Below, one piece after another: positions 1-6,984 of a DNA stretch of 29,051 bases. Origin of the DNA: Coriobacteriaceae bacterium (GTDB lineage: Bacteria > Actinomycetota > Coriobacteriia > Coriobacteriales > Eggerthellaceae); assembly GCA_004555335.1 (NCBI GenBank), contig SFII01000005.1, forward strand, positions 1-29,051, in the 5' to 3' direction. Numbering within the stretch: position 1 is the first letter of the stretch; every line of letters starts with the position of its first letter. Under the pieces are notes generated by a model, which was not told the DNA's origin, searched no databases, and saw only the letters and a list, made by a program, of their open reading frames with translations. A program made the position numbers and the translations under genes.

Positions 1-83
1 ACCGCGAGGGCGGCTGCCTTGACTACTTCCCCAACAGGGTCAAGGACGACACCCTGGTTCGTCCCGAAATGTGGAACGACTAA
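1..83 (+). CDS. C-terminal end of an unrecognised protein (5' truncated by window edge)
   Basis: One frame is open from the window edge to TAA at 81-83. It encodes a 26-residue tail (first complete codon at 3) that begins REGGCLDYFPN and ends VRPEMWND. Codon use matches the neighbouring genes, and a strong hairpin follows at 127-163, so this is very likely the end of a real gene. The tail is too short for me to assign a family. The MFS transporter downstream could be co-regulated with it, but that is only proximity. Confidence 0.6.
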   Translation, partial: REGGCLDYFPNRVKDDTLVRPEMWND

Positions 84-126
84 TCGCTTAGCTAAAGCGA
101 GCTAAATCGTCGCAAGACGCGGCGTA

Positions 127-163
127 CGTCCCGCACCCTACCGTAGATTGAGGGTGCGGGACG
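127..163 (+). terminator. Perfect 13-bp hairpin downstream of the truncated gene
   Basis: Arms 127-139 and 151-163 are perfectly complementary (13 bp, GC-rich) around an 11-nt loop. No T-run follows; the next bases are CGGATTACC. It could be a weak or Rho-assisted terminator, or a 3'-end stabiliser. A smaller 6-bp hairpin (84-89 with 95-100) lies just before it. Confidence 0.55.
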
Positions 164-172
164 CGGATTACC

Positions 173-214
173 ACTCCCCAAACCAGCGCCCATCTTCAAG
201 ATGGGCGGGGGAGT
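173..214 (+). promoter_or_regulatory. Extended hairpin in the leader of the MFS transporter
   Basis: The inner stem pairs 187-194 with 200-207 around a 5-nt loop. The outer stem pairs 173-179 with 208-214. The two stems are contiguous on the 3' side, with a 7-nt bulge (180-186) on the 5' side. The structure ends 8 nt before the AAGGA ribosome-binding site (223-227) of the transporter at 235. It could protect the mRNA 5' end or modulate initiation. It matches no riboswitch class I know. Confidence 0.5.
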
Positions 215-234
215 GAAACAGTAAGGAATTTGTT

Positions 235-1578
235 ATGGCTACTACTGACGCCGAGATCATCGCCGGTTTGACTGAAGAAGAAAAAGCTGGTGCGCTGAAG
301 AAGGTTGTTGGTTCTTCCTTCTTGGGTAACTTCATCGAGTGGTTTGACTATGCAAGCTACTCCTACTTCGCAACCGTTATCGCAGTCGTATTCTTCCCTG
401 AAGGCGACAAGATGGTTGCAACCATGTCTACCTTCGCGGTATTCGCACTGTCCTTCCTGGTTCGTCCTATCGGCGCTCTGTTCTGGGGCAACATGGGCGA
501 CAAGAAGGGTCGTAAGTGGACCCTGTCCGTATCCATTTTGCTCATGTCCGGTGCAACCTTCCTGATCGGCTGCCTGCCCGGTTACTCCGTAATCGGCATT
601 GGTGCTCCCGCACTGCTGCTGGTTCTGCGTATGTGCCAGAGCTTCTCTGCTTCCGGTGAGTACGCTGGTGCTTCCACCTTCATCGCAGAGTATGCTCCCA
701 AGGATCACCGTGGTTTCTACTGCTCCATGGTTCCCGCATCCACCGCAACCGGTCTGCTGGTCGGTTCTCTGTTCGCAACCGGCATGTATGCAATCTGGGG
801 TGCTGACTCCTGGTTCGTAACCACCATCGGCTGGCGTATCCCCTTCTGGCTGGCTGGTCCTCTGGGTTACGTTACTCACTACATCCGTACTCATCTGAAC
901 GACTCTCCCGTATATCTGGCTATGATGGAAGCTGTCGAGAATGCTGGTGGCGACGTTGCTGAAAAGCACCCCATCCGCGCTCTGTTCCGCGACCATCTGA
1001 AGGTTACCCTCATCGCTTTCGGTACTGCTGTACTGAACGCAATCGGCTTCTACGCTGTTCTGACCTTCATGCCCAACTATCTGGAAGCTGTTCTGGGTTA
1101 CGATCCTTCTAGCGCCGGTACCATCACTACCATCACCCTGGTCGCTTACATCTTCATGATCTTCCTGTCTGGTAAGATTTCCGACAAGGTTGGTCGTAAG
1201 AAGATGCTGATCATCGCAGCATCTGGCTTCATCATCCTGACCTATCCTATGTTCATGCTTATGGGCACCATGTCCTTCGGTCTGATCCTGCTGGCCGAGC
1301 TGATCATGAACGCTCTGCTGACCATCAACGACGGTACTCTGGCCTCTTACCTGACCGAGACCTTCCCCACCGAGGTTCGCTTCTCCGGCTTCGCATTCAC
1401 CTTCAACCTGGCGAATGCAATCTTCGGCGGTTCCTGCTCCTTCATCTGCCTGGCTCTGGTTAACGCAACCGGCAACCAGATGGCTCCTGCATTCTACGTA
1501 ATGGCTATCGCAGCTGTTGCTCTGGTCTGCATGATCCTGTCCAAGGAGTACACCGGCAAGGACCTCACCGAAATCTAA
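235..1578 (+). CDS. MFS transporter, metabolite:H+ symporter (MHS) family
   Basis: This is a 447-residue polytopic inner-membrane protein, about 12 helices by hydrophobicity. Residues 31-46 read GNFIEWFDYASYSYFA, close to the helix-1 signature of the MHS branch (ProP, KgtP, ShiA relatives). The loop 2-3 motif GNMGDKKGRKW and its second-half copy SDKVGRKK are both present. Family members co-transport small organic acids, betaines or amino acids with protons; the substrate here cannot be read from sequence. The start is ATG 235, with AAGGA at 223-227. The codons are strikingly biased to GGT, CGT, GCT/GCA, GTT and CTG, unlike the GGC/GCC-rich neighbours, which suggests very high expression. It appears monocistronic, with a leader hairpin before it and a terminator after it. 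Confidence 0.9.
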   Translation: MATTDAEIIAGLTEEEKAGALKKVVGSSFLGNFIEWFDYASYSYFATVIAVVFFPEGDKMVATMSTFAVFALSFLVRPIGALFWGNMGDKKGRKWTLSVSILLMSGATFLIGCLPGYSVIGIGAPALLLVLRMCQSFSASGEYAGASTFIAEYAPKDHRGFYCSMVPASTATGLLVGSLFATGMYAIWGADSWFVTTIGWRIPFWLAGPLGYVTHYIRTHLNDSPVYLAMMEAVENAGGDVAEKHPIRALFRDHLKVTLIAFGTAVLNAIGFYAVLTFMPNYLEAVLGYDPSSAGTITTITLVAYIFMIFLSGKISDKVGRKKMLIIAASGFIILTYPMFMLMGTMSFGLILLAELIMNALLTINDGTLASYLTETFPTEVRFSGFAFTFNLANAIFGGSCSFICLALVNATGNQMAPAFYVMAIAAVALVCMILSKEYTGKDLTEI

Positions 1579-1624
1579 GTTCTGCTTGCAGCTACTTGCT
1601 CAAGGAAACGAGTATTTCGAAATC

Positions 1625-1655
1625 AGAAGGACCGCTTCGGCGGTCCTTCTTTTTG
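1625..1655 (+). terminator. Rho-independent terminator after the MFS gene
   Basis: An 11-bp stem (1625-1635 with 1640-1650) closes on a TTCG tetraloop and runs into TTTT. Confidence 0.9.
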
Positions 1656-1718
1656 TGTCTGAGCACATGCATCCTGTCGCCCGATATTCGCCGGGAATCA
1701 ACGTGTATGGATGCGGCC

Positions 1719-1728
1719 TGATATAGAA
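1719..1728 (+). promoter_or_regulatory. Possible -10 region for the aminotransferase operon
   Basis: TGATATAGAA contains a TG dinucleotide and a TATAGA hexamer, about 40 nt upstream of the ATG at 1769. It follows the terminator of the previous gene, so a promoter is expected between 1656 and 1755. No clear -35 box is visible. Confidence 0.35.
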
Positions 1729-1768
1729 TTGCAGTGTTTGAAACGAATTCGATCAGGAGGTGGCATCG

Positions 1769-2950
1769 ATGATCAACGAGCAGATGCTCAAGTTGGGGCA
1801 GGAGCCTTCGTCAATCCGTGAGCTTTTCGCCTATGGTTTGGAGCGAAAGGCCCAGATTGGGGAAGATAAGGTATTTGATTTCAGCTTGGGAAACCCGAGC
1901 GTTCCCGCACCGGATGCGGTCTCCAGGGCAATCGGCGACTTGGCTTTGCTTCCTCCTGCAACCATCCACGGCTACACTCCCGCCCAGGGAGCGCCTGCGC
2001 CGCGTGCCGCCATTGCCGCAAATCTCAATGAGCGTTTCGGCACCTCCTATAATCTGAATGACCTGTATCTCACTTGTGGTGCGGCTGCTTCGTTGAATAT
2101 CTGCCTGAAGGCGCTTGTCTGTCCTGGCGACGAAGTGGTGGTCGTCGCACCCTTCTTCCCTGAATACCGTGTTTGGATCGAGGGAAATGGCGCGAAGCTG
2201 GTTATAGTTCCTGCGCGCGAATCTGATTTCCAGATCGATGTGCCTGCGCTGGCGGCAGTCCTGAATGAAAACACCAAGGCAGTGATCATCAACACCCCCA
2301 ACAATCCCGTTGGCGTGGTCTACACCCCGCAGACCCTCCGCGAGCTTGCCGGCGCCCTGCGCGATGCCTCGGAGAAGTTCGGGCATCCCATCTACTTGAT
2401 GTCCGACGAGCCCTATCGCGAACTGGTTTATGGCGACAACGTGGTTACCTGGGTTCCTTCCGTCTACCAGAACACTATCGTGTGCTATTCCTGGAGCAAA
2501 TCGCTTTCCATGCCCGGTGAGCGCATCGGTTACATCCTGGTTCCCCCTGAGCTCGAGGGTGCGCGCGAGGTGTATGCGGCTATCTGCGGAGCGGGCAGGG
2601 CTCTTGGCTTCGTGTGCGCGCCTGCTCTGTTCCAGAAGGTCATCGAGCGCTGCGTCGGTGAGCCTGCGGATGTCGATGCCTATGTGCGCAACCGCCAGCT
2701 GCTCACTTCCATGCTCGACGAGCTTGGGTATGAATACATCGAACCTCAAGGCGCCTTCTACCTGTGGGTGAAGGCCTTGGAGCCCGATGCCGCCGCCTTT
2801 GCTGAGATGGCTAAGTCCTTCGAACTGCTTTTGGTTCCCAGCGACAGCTTCGGTGTCGGTGGATGGGTCCGTTTGGGCTATTGCGTGAGCGATAAGGTGA
2901 TCACCGGTTCATATGACGCATTCAAGGCCCTACGCGCCCAGTACGCATAA
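1769..2950 (+). CDS. PLP-dependent class I/II aminotransferase
   Basis: A cytosolic fold-type I aminotransferase of 393 residues, usual for the aspartate/aromatic aminotransferase group. The PLP-binding lysine is K244 in SWSKSLSMPGERIGY, and the conserved NTPNNPVG and SDEPYRE segments precede it. These enzymes move an amino group between an amino acid and a 2-oxo acid; the donor and acceptor cannot be told here. ATG 1769 was chosen because AGGAGG (1755-1760) lies 8 nt upstream; an in-frame GTG at 1760 overlaps that site. The pterin synthase gene starts 15 nt after its stop, suggesting an operon with queD and rnhA. Confidence 0.9.
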   Translation: MINEQMLKLGQEPSSIRELFAYGLERKAQIGEDKVFDFSLGNPSVPAPDAVSRAIGDLALLPPATIHGYTPAQGAPAPRAAIAANLNERFGTSYNLNDLYLTCGAAASLNICLKALVCPGDEVVVVAPFFPEYRVWIEGNGAKLVIVPARESDFQIDVPALAAVLNENTKAVIINTPNNPVGVVYTPQTLRELAGALRDASEKFGHPIYLMSDEPYRELVYGDNVVTWVPSVYQNTIVCYSWSKSLSMPGERIGYILVPPELEGAREVYAAICGAGRALGFVCAPALFQKVIERCVGEPADVDAYVRNRQLLTSMLDELGYEYIEPQGAFYLWVKALEPDAAAFAEMAKSFELLLVPSDSFGVGGWVRLGYCVSDKVITGSYDAFKALRAQYA

Positions 2951-2965
2951 AGGGAAAGGCTTGCC

Positions 2966-3385
2966 TTGTACGGACTTAAGACTGAAAGCTGTTTCGACAG
3001 CGCCCACTTCCTTGCCGATTATTATGGGAAGTGCGAGAACCTCCATGGCCATCGTTGGAAGGTCGTCGCCTATCTGGAGCAGGAAGAGCTGCAAACCGAA
3101 GGAACCATGAAGGGGATGGTCTTGGATTTCGGGGAATTTAAACGGGCTGTCCGCGATCTCACCGAAAGCTTCGATCACACTTTCCTGGTGGAAGAGGGAA
3201 CCCTTTCCGCGGCGACCCTGGAATGCCTTGCGGCTGAGGGTTTTTCCGTCAAAATCCTGCCGTTTAGGACCACGGCGGAAAACCTTGCACGCCACTTCTT
3301 CGACACGTTGAGCGAGAAGGGCCTGCCTGTAAGCCAGATCGATGTCTACGAGACCCCGAATAACTGCGCGATCTACCGCGGTTAG
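2966..3385 (+). CDS. queD: QueD-like tunnel-fold pterin synthase (COG0720), possible dual PTPS-I/III
   Basis: A 139-residue enzyme that converts 7,8-dihydroneopterin triphosphate, using zinc held by H14, H27 and H29 (FDSAHF, LHGHRW). The active-site motif is C23-E24-N-L-H-G-H. QueD (PTPS-I) typically has C-x3-HGH, while the folate-type PTPS-III replaces the Cys with E-x2-HGH. This protein has both the Cys and the Glu, the pattern I associate with dual-function enzymes that make 6-carboxytetrahydropterin for queuosine and 6-hydroxymethyl-dihydropterin for folate. Other family residues are present: FDHTF, and the Glu in YETPNN. The start is TTG 2966, with GGGAAAGG at 2952-2959; no ATG would keep the N-terminal strand. 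It lies between an aminotransferase and RNase HI, with no queE or queC visible. Confidence 0.85.
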   Translation: MYGLKTESCFDSAHFLADYYGKCENLHGHRWKVVAYLEQEELQTEGTMKGMVLDFGEFKRAVRDLTESFDHTFLVEEGTLSAATLECLAAEGFSVKILPFRTTAENLARHFFDTLSEKGLPVSQIDVYETPNNCAIYRG

Positions 3386-3394
3386 GTGATGCCG

Positions 3395-3856
3395 ATGACG
3401 CGATTGGAAATCTATTGCGATGGAGGCTGCCGCGGCAATCAAGCCGAAAAGAATGTCGGCGGATGGGGTGCGTACCTGGTATGGGGCGAGCACGAAAAGG
3501 AGCTGTTCGGGGGAGAGCGCAATACCACCAACAACAAGATGGAGTTGATGGGTGCCATCGAGGGCTTGCGCGCTATCAAGAACAAGAATGTCCCCGTGGA
3601 TGTATACGTTGACAGCGCCTATGTGCTCAACGGCATCACCCAATGGATCTTCGGCTGGATGAAGAAGGGCTGGGTGAATAGCAAGAAAGAGCCTGTTGCG
3701 AATAAAGAACTGTGGCAGGAGCTGCTTGCGCAGAAGAACATGTTCCCCGATATCACCTTCCATAAGGTGAAGGGCCATTCCACCAACGCCGGGAACAACA
3801 AGGCGGACGAGCTTGCCAACCGCGCGATGGATATGGTGTTGGCGGGAAAGCTGTAA
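3395..3856 (+). CDS. rnhA: Ribonuclease HI
   Basis: This 153-residue cytosolic enzyme cleaves the RNA strand of RNA-DNA hybrids. The four acidic active-site residues are visible in order: Asp in YCDGGCRGN, Glu in NNKMELMGAIEGL, Asp in VYVDSAYVLNGI, and Asp in NNKADELAN; the KVKGHS histidine loop is also present. A basic segment, GWMKKGWVNSKKEP, corresponds to the substrate-binding handle. The start is uncertain. ATG 3395 sits 7 nt after AGGT; an in-frame ATG at 3389 and GTG at 3386 would add two or three residues. It begins just after the queD stop, so translation is probably coupled. Confidence 0.92.
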   Translation: MTRLEIYCDGGCRGNQAEKNVGGWGAYLVWGEHEKELFGGERNTTNNKMELMGAIEGLRAIKNKNVPVDVYVDSAYVLNGITQWIFGWMKKGWVNSKKEPVANKELWQELLAQKNMFPDITFHKVKGHSTNAGNNKADELANRAMDMVLAGKL

Positions 3857-3977
3857 GCTTCCGGTAAACGATGTGGCGGAACAGTAACGTTGGGGAAATG
3901 ACCCGTTCAAGGGTGCATTTTTGGGGTAGCATCATAGAAGCTGAACGGCGAAAGCTGTTACCGAAAGGAGATTCGAA

Positions 3978-4493
3978 ATGGATCAGAAGGTTTACGAACT
4001 CATCAACGATCAGATCAACAAGGAGCTCTATTCCGCATACCTGTATCTGCAGATGGCAGACTACTATGAGGAAGAGGGCCTGTCCGGTTATGCCAACTAC
4101 TTCGAAATCCAGGCTGCAGAAGAGCGCGACCATGCGCTGATCTTCCGCAATTACCTGCATGCGAACGGCATGGCGGTCAAGCTGCTGGCAATCGACCAGC
4201 CCGATAAGGAATATCAGAATTTCATGGAGCCCCTGGAGGCTGCCTTGGAGCACGAGAAGTACGTCACCGCGCTCATCAACGACATCTATGCTGCGGCAGA
4301 TGAGGTGAAGGACTATCGCGCAAAGCAGTTCCTGGACTGGTTCATCGAGGAGCAGTGCGAAGAAGAGGAAAATGCCATGGGCATGATCGACAAGATGAGG
4401 CTCTTCGGCTCCGATCCCCGCGGCTTGTATGAGCTCGACCGCGAAATGGCAGCCCGTGTCTATTCCGTTCCCAGCCCTCTGGCAGGCGAATAG
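3978..4493 (+). CDS. Ferritin (non-haem iron storage protein)
   Basis: This 171-residue four-helix ferritin would oxidise Fe(II) and store it as a mineral in a 24-mer shell in the cytosol. The ferroxidase ligands match the FtnA pattern: E16 (NKELYSAY), E49 and H52 (EERDHA), a helix-C Glu (LEHEKYV) and a Gln/Glu pair (EEQCEEEEN). The length is normal and no haem-binding Met stands out, so it is a ferritin rather than a bacterioferritin. ATG 3978 follows AAGGAG (3965-3970). It is separated from rnhA by 121 nt and probably has its own promoter; a loose TTCAAG/TAGCAT pair lies at about 3907-3935. I see no Fur- or IdeR-type box I would defend. Confidence 0.92.
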   Translation: MDQKVYELINDQINKELYSAYLYLQMADYYEEEGLSGYANYFEIQAAEERDHALIFRNYLHANGMAVKLLAIDQPDKEYQNFMEPLEAALEHEKYVTALINDIYAAADEVKDYRAKQFLDWFIEEQCEEEENAMGMIDKMRLFGSDPRGLYELDREMAARVYSVPSPLAGE

Positions 4494-4690
4494 GGTCTGA
4501 CTGCAGCGCCCATTCGGGCGTGAAAGCGGTATTGATCTGCTAGGTCGGGGTATCGGCTTTCCGGATCCTCCCGCAAAGCTCTGCTTCCGTTCGGAAGCGG
4601 GGTGCGGGGCGTCCGGGGCCGGTACCCCATTCGTATTGAAGAGCTCCGACTTTCCCGCTCTATCAAAAGATTCCCCGCCTTTGCGGCATG
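4494..4690. other. Intergenic stretch between ferritin and the rRNA methyltransferase
   Basis: No convincing gene is seen. It contains a small GC hairpin, CGCCC/GGGCG, near 4508-4520, and a GCTTCC/GGAAGC hairpin near 4583-4598. Neither has a T-run. The methyltransferase frame is open through part of this region, but without family similarity. Confidence 0.5.
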
Positions 4691-4699
4691 TGTCACAAT
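4691..4699 (+). promoter_or_regulatory. Extended -10 element (TGTCACAAT) upstream of the RlmD-like gene
   Basis: TGT-CACAAT followed by G fits the TGN-TACAATG pattern repeated at five other starts in this window. The ATG at 4707 is 7 nt downstream, so a leaderless transcript would begin at or near the start codon. Confidence 0.45.
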
Positions 4700-4706
4700 G
4701 AAGATT

Positions 4707-5996
4707 ATGGAAAAAAGGAAACATAACACCAAAAACCAGGCTAGCCGCCCGCAGAACTGCCCGTATTCCAAGGAGTGCGGGGCGTGCAGCCATGTGAACA
4801 TGCCGTACAGCCGTCAGCTCGAGCGCAAGCAGGAATACATCGCGCGCTTATTCGAGCGCGAGATTTCCCAAGGCTGCGTACTCGAGCCGATCCTAGGCAT
4901 GGAATGCCCTTGGGGGTTCAGGAATAAGATCGTATCCCCCTTTGCTGTGGAAAAGCGCAAGCCGGCATCACGCACTGCGAAGTCCGGCAGCAAGGGGAAG
5001 GCCTCACGCCGTGCGCCCGGACGTGCTCGGGCGGAAGGAATCCTCCACGGCATGTACGCACGGGGAAGCCATCGGATTATCAGGCTGGATTCCTGTCCGG
5101 TCGAGCACGAGAGCGGCAGGAAGGTGGTGAAGGCCGTTGCCCAGATCATGGCGCGGTATGGGGTGCCGGCTTACGATGAGGATGCCGGCACGGGATTCAT
5201 GCGTCATGTGCTCGTGCGGGTAGGCCACAACAGCGGCGAGGTGCTGGTGGTGCTGGTGACGAATGGGCGCGAGTTCACGGGTTCGAAGAACTTCGCGAAG
5301 GAGCTGGTGAAACGCTGCCCGGAGATCACCACCATCGTGCAGAACGTGAACACCCGTCAGACCAACGTGATCTTGGGCGAGGAAGACCGCGTGCTCTATG
5401 GCCCCGGCTTCATCCTCGATACCCTGTGCGGGCTGAGTTTCAGGATCTCGCCCCGGTCCTTCTACCAGGTGAATGCACGACAGACCGAGACGCTGTACCT
5501 GACCGCGATCGATTGGGCGCTCGAAGACGCCAGTGGGGCGCACGGGGTCGAATCGATCATGGATGCGTATTGCGGAACCGGGACGATCGGGCTCGTTGCG
5601 GCATCCCGTTCGAAAAACGCCCGCGTGGTGGGCGTCGATAAGGTGGAGGACGCGATCCGCGATGCCAAGAAGAACGCCGCGCACAACGGCATCGAGAACG
5701 CGGAATTCGTCGCAGCGGATGCCGGGGCCTTCTTGCGGGAGCGGGCAGCCCAGGGCGAGCGCTTCGACGTGCTATTAATGGACCCGCCCCGTGCGGGTTC
5801 GAGCGAGGAATTCCTCCGTGCCGTCGCCGAATCAGGCGTGGGGCGCGTTGCCTATATTTCCTGCAACCCGGAAACCCAGGCGAGGGACGCGCGCATCCTC
5901 GACGGCTTGGGTTATAAGGCCAAGCGCATCAGGGCGGTGGATATGTTCCCCCATACCGACCATGTGGAAAACGTCATGCTCTTCGAGCGCGCGTGA
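4707..5996 (+). CDS. rlmD: 23S rRNA (uracil-C5)-methyltransferase, RlmD/RlmCD-like
   Basis: A SAM-dependent enzyme of the TrmA/RumA family (COG2265) that makes 5-methyluridine in 23S rRNA; RlmD acts on U1939. An N-terminal C-x5-C-x2-C cluster (CPYSKECGAC) plus the later Cys in DSCPVEH would bind a [4Fe-4S] cluster. The SAM site is MDAYCGTGTIGL. MDPPRAG and the nucleophile Cys in YISCNPETQ follow, with the C-terminal HVENV motif. Two features are odd: no TRAM domain precedes the cluster, and a Lys/Arg-rich insert lies before GMYARGSHR. ATG 4707 (429 aa) is preferred because only a promoter-like TGTCACAAT lies just upstream; ATG 4698 or a far-upstream start are alternatives. The specificity (U747, U1939 or both) is unknown. 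Confidence 0.85.
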   Translation: MEKRKHNTKNQASRPQNCPYSKECGACSHVNMPYSRQLERKQEYIARLFEREISQGCVLEPILGMECPWGFRNKIVSPFAVEKRKPASRTAKSGSKGKASRRAPGRARAEGILHGMYARGSHRIIRLDSCPVEHESGRKVVKAVAQIMARYGVPAYDEDAGTGFMRHVLVRVGHNSGEVLVVLVTNGREFTGSKNFAKELVKRCPEITTIVQNVNTRQTNVILGEEDRVLYGPGFILDTLCGLSFRISPRSFYQVNARQTETLYLTAIDWALEDASGAHGVESIMDAYCGTGTIGLVAASRSKNARVVGVDKVEDAIRDAKKNAAHNGIENAEFVAADAGAFLRERAAQGERFDVLLMDPPRAGSSEEFLRAVAESGVGRVAYISCNPETQARDARILDGLGYKAKRIRAVDMFPHTDHVENVMLFERA

Positions 5997-6034
5997 TACG
6001 GGCGCCCGATTTGTCTGAAAGGGAAGTGGTTTCG

Positions 6035-6976
6035 ATGCAAGACGAAGTGAGCCGAATCATTGGGCGCACGCCTCTGGTTAAGCTCGAGGGCTTTTCCGCC
6101 CAGGTGGGCGCCGAGGTGTTCGTGAAGTACGAGGCAGCCAATCCCGGTGCTTCCATCAAAGACAGGGCGGCGCTGTGCATGATCGACCGTGCGGAAGAGT
6201 GCGGGACCATCAGCCCCGGGGCAACCCTGATCGAGCCGACTTCGGGGAACACCGGAATCGGCATCGCGATGATCGGCGCTGCGCGCGGGTATCGGGTCAT
6301 CCTGGTCATGCCCGAATCCATGAGCAGGGAACGCCGTGCGCTCGCCGCCGCCTATGGCGCCCAGGTGGTGCTGACTCCCGCCGACCAGGGCATGGCAGGT
6401 TCCGTGCGGGAAGCAGAGCGGCTCGCAAGCGAGATAGGGGGGTCCTGGATCGTCGGGCAGTTCACCAACCCCGACAATCCCCTCGCACACGAGCTGGGCA
6501 CCGCGCCGGAAATCGAGGAGCAGCTGGGTTGCGCCCCCGATTACCTGTTCGCCGGCGTGGGTACCGGGGGAACCGTATCCGGTTGCGCCCATTATTTCGC
6601 GAAGAAGGGCGCTGCAACGAAGGTGTTCGCTATCGAACCTGCGGAAAGCCCGATCATCTCGCAGACCTTGGCAGGGCAGCAGGCCGTGCCGGGAACGCAT
6701 GGCATTCAGGGCATCGGAGCGAATTTCATCCCGGATGCGCTCGACCTGGACGCCCTTGACGGAGTGGTCCCTGTTTCCACGGAAGAGGCCTTGGAGCATG
6801 CGCGCGCGGCAGCGGCGTCGGGCCTGCTGGTGGGAATCTCGTCTGGGGCGAATCTGGCAGGCGTGAGGCGCTATGTCGCCCAGCATCCCGAGGCAAAGGG
6901 GTCGCGCATAGTCACCTTCGCCGTCGACACGGGCGAGCGCTATCTGAGCACGAGTCTTTTCGACGGCTTGTCCTAG
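6035..6976 (+). CDS. cysK: Cysteine synthase (O-acetylserine sulfhydrylase)
   Basis: A PLP enzyme of 313 residues that makes cysteine from O-acetylserine and sulfide. PLP-binding K42 lies in NPGASIKDRAA. The substrate loop TSGNTG, the phosphate loop GVGTGGTVSG, and SSGANLAG near the C-terminus are all intact. The length is typical for CysK. ATG 6035 is chosen for its position ahead of the conserved IIGRTPLVKL and its site AAAGGGA (6018-6024). The open frame starts earlier, overlapping the methyltransferase stop, but those extra residues are not family-like. It is followed within 8 nt by tilS. CysM or a cystathionine synthase-like role is less likely. Confidence 0.93.
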   Translation: MQDEVSRIIGRTPLVKLEGFSAQVGAEVFVKYEAANPGASIKDRAALCMIDRAEECGTISPGATLIEPTSGNTGIGIAMIGAARGYRVILVMPESMSRERRALAAAYGAQVVLTPADQGMAGSVREAERLASEIGGSWIVGQFTNPDNPLAHELGTAPEIEEQLGCAPDYLFAGVGTGGTVSGCAHYFAKKGAATKVFAIEPAESPIISQTLAGQQAVPGTHGIQGIGANFIPDALDLDALDGVVPVSTEEALEHARAAAASGLLVGISSGANLAGVRRYVAQHPEAKGSRIVTFAVDTGERYLSTSLFDGLS

Positions 6977-6984
6977 GAGCGAAG

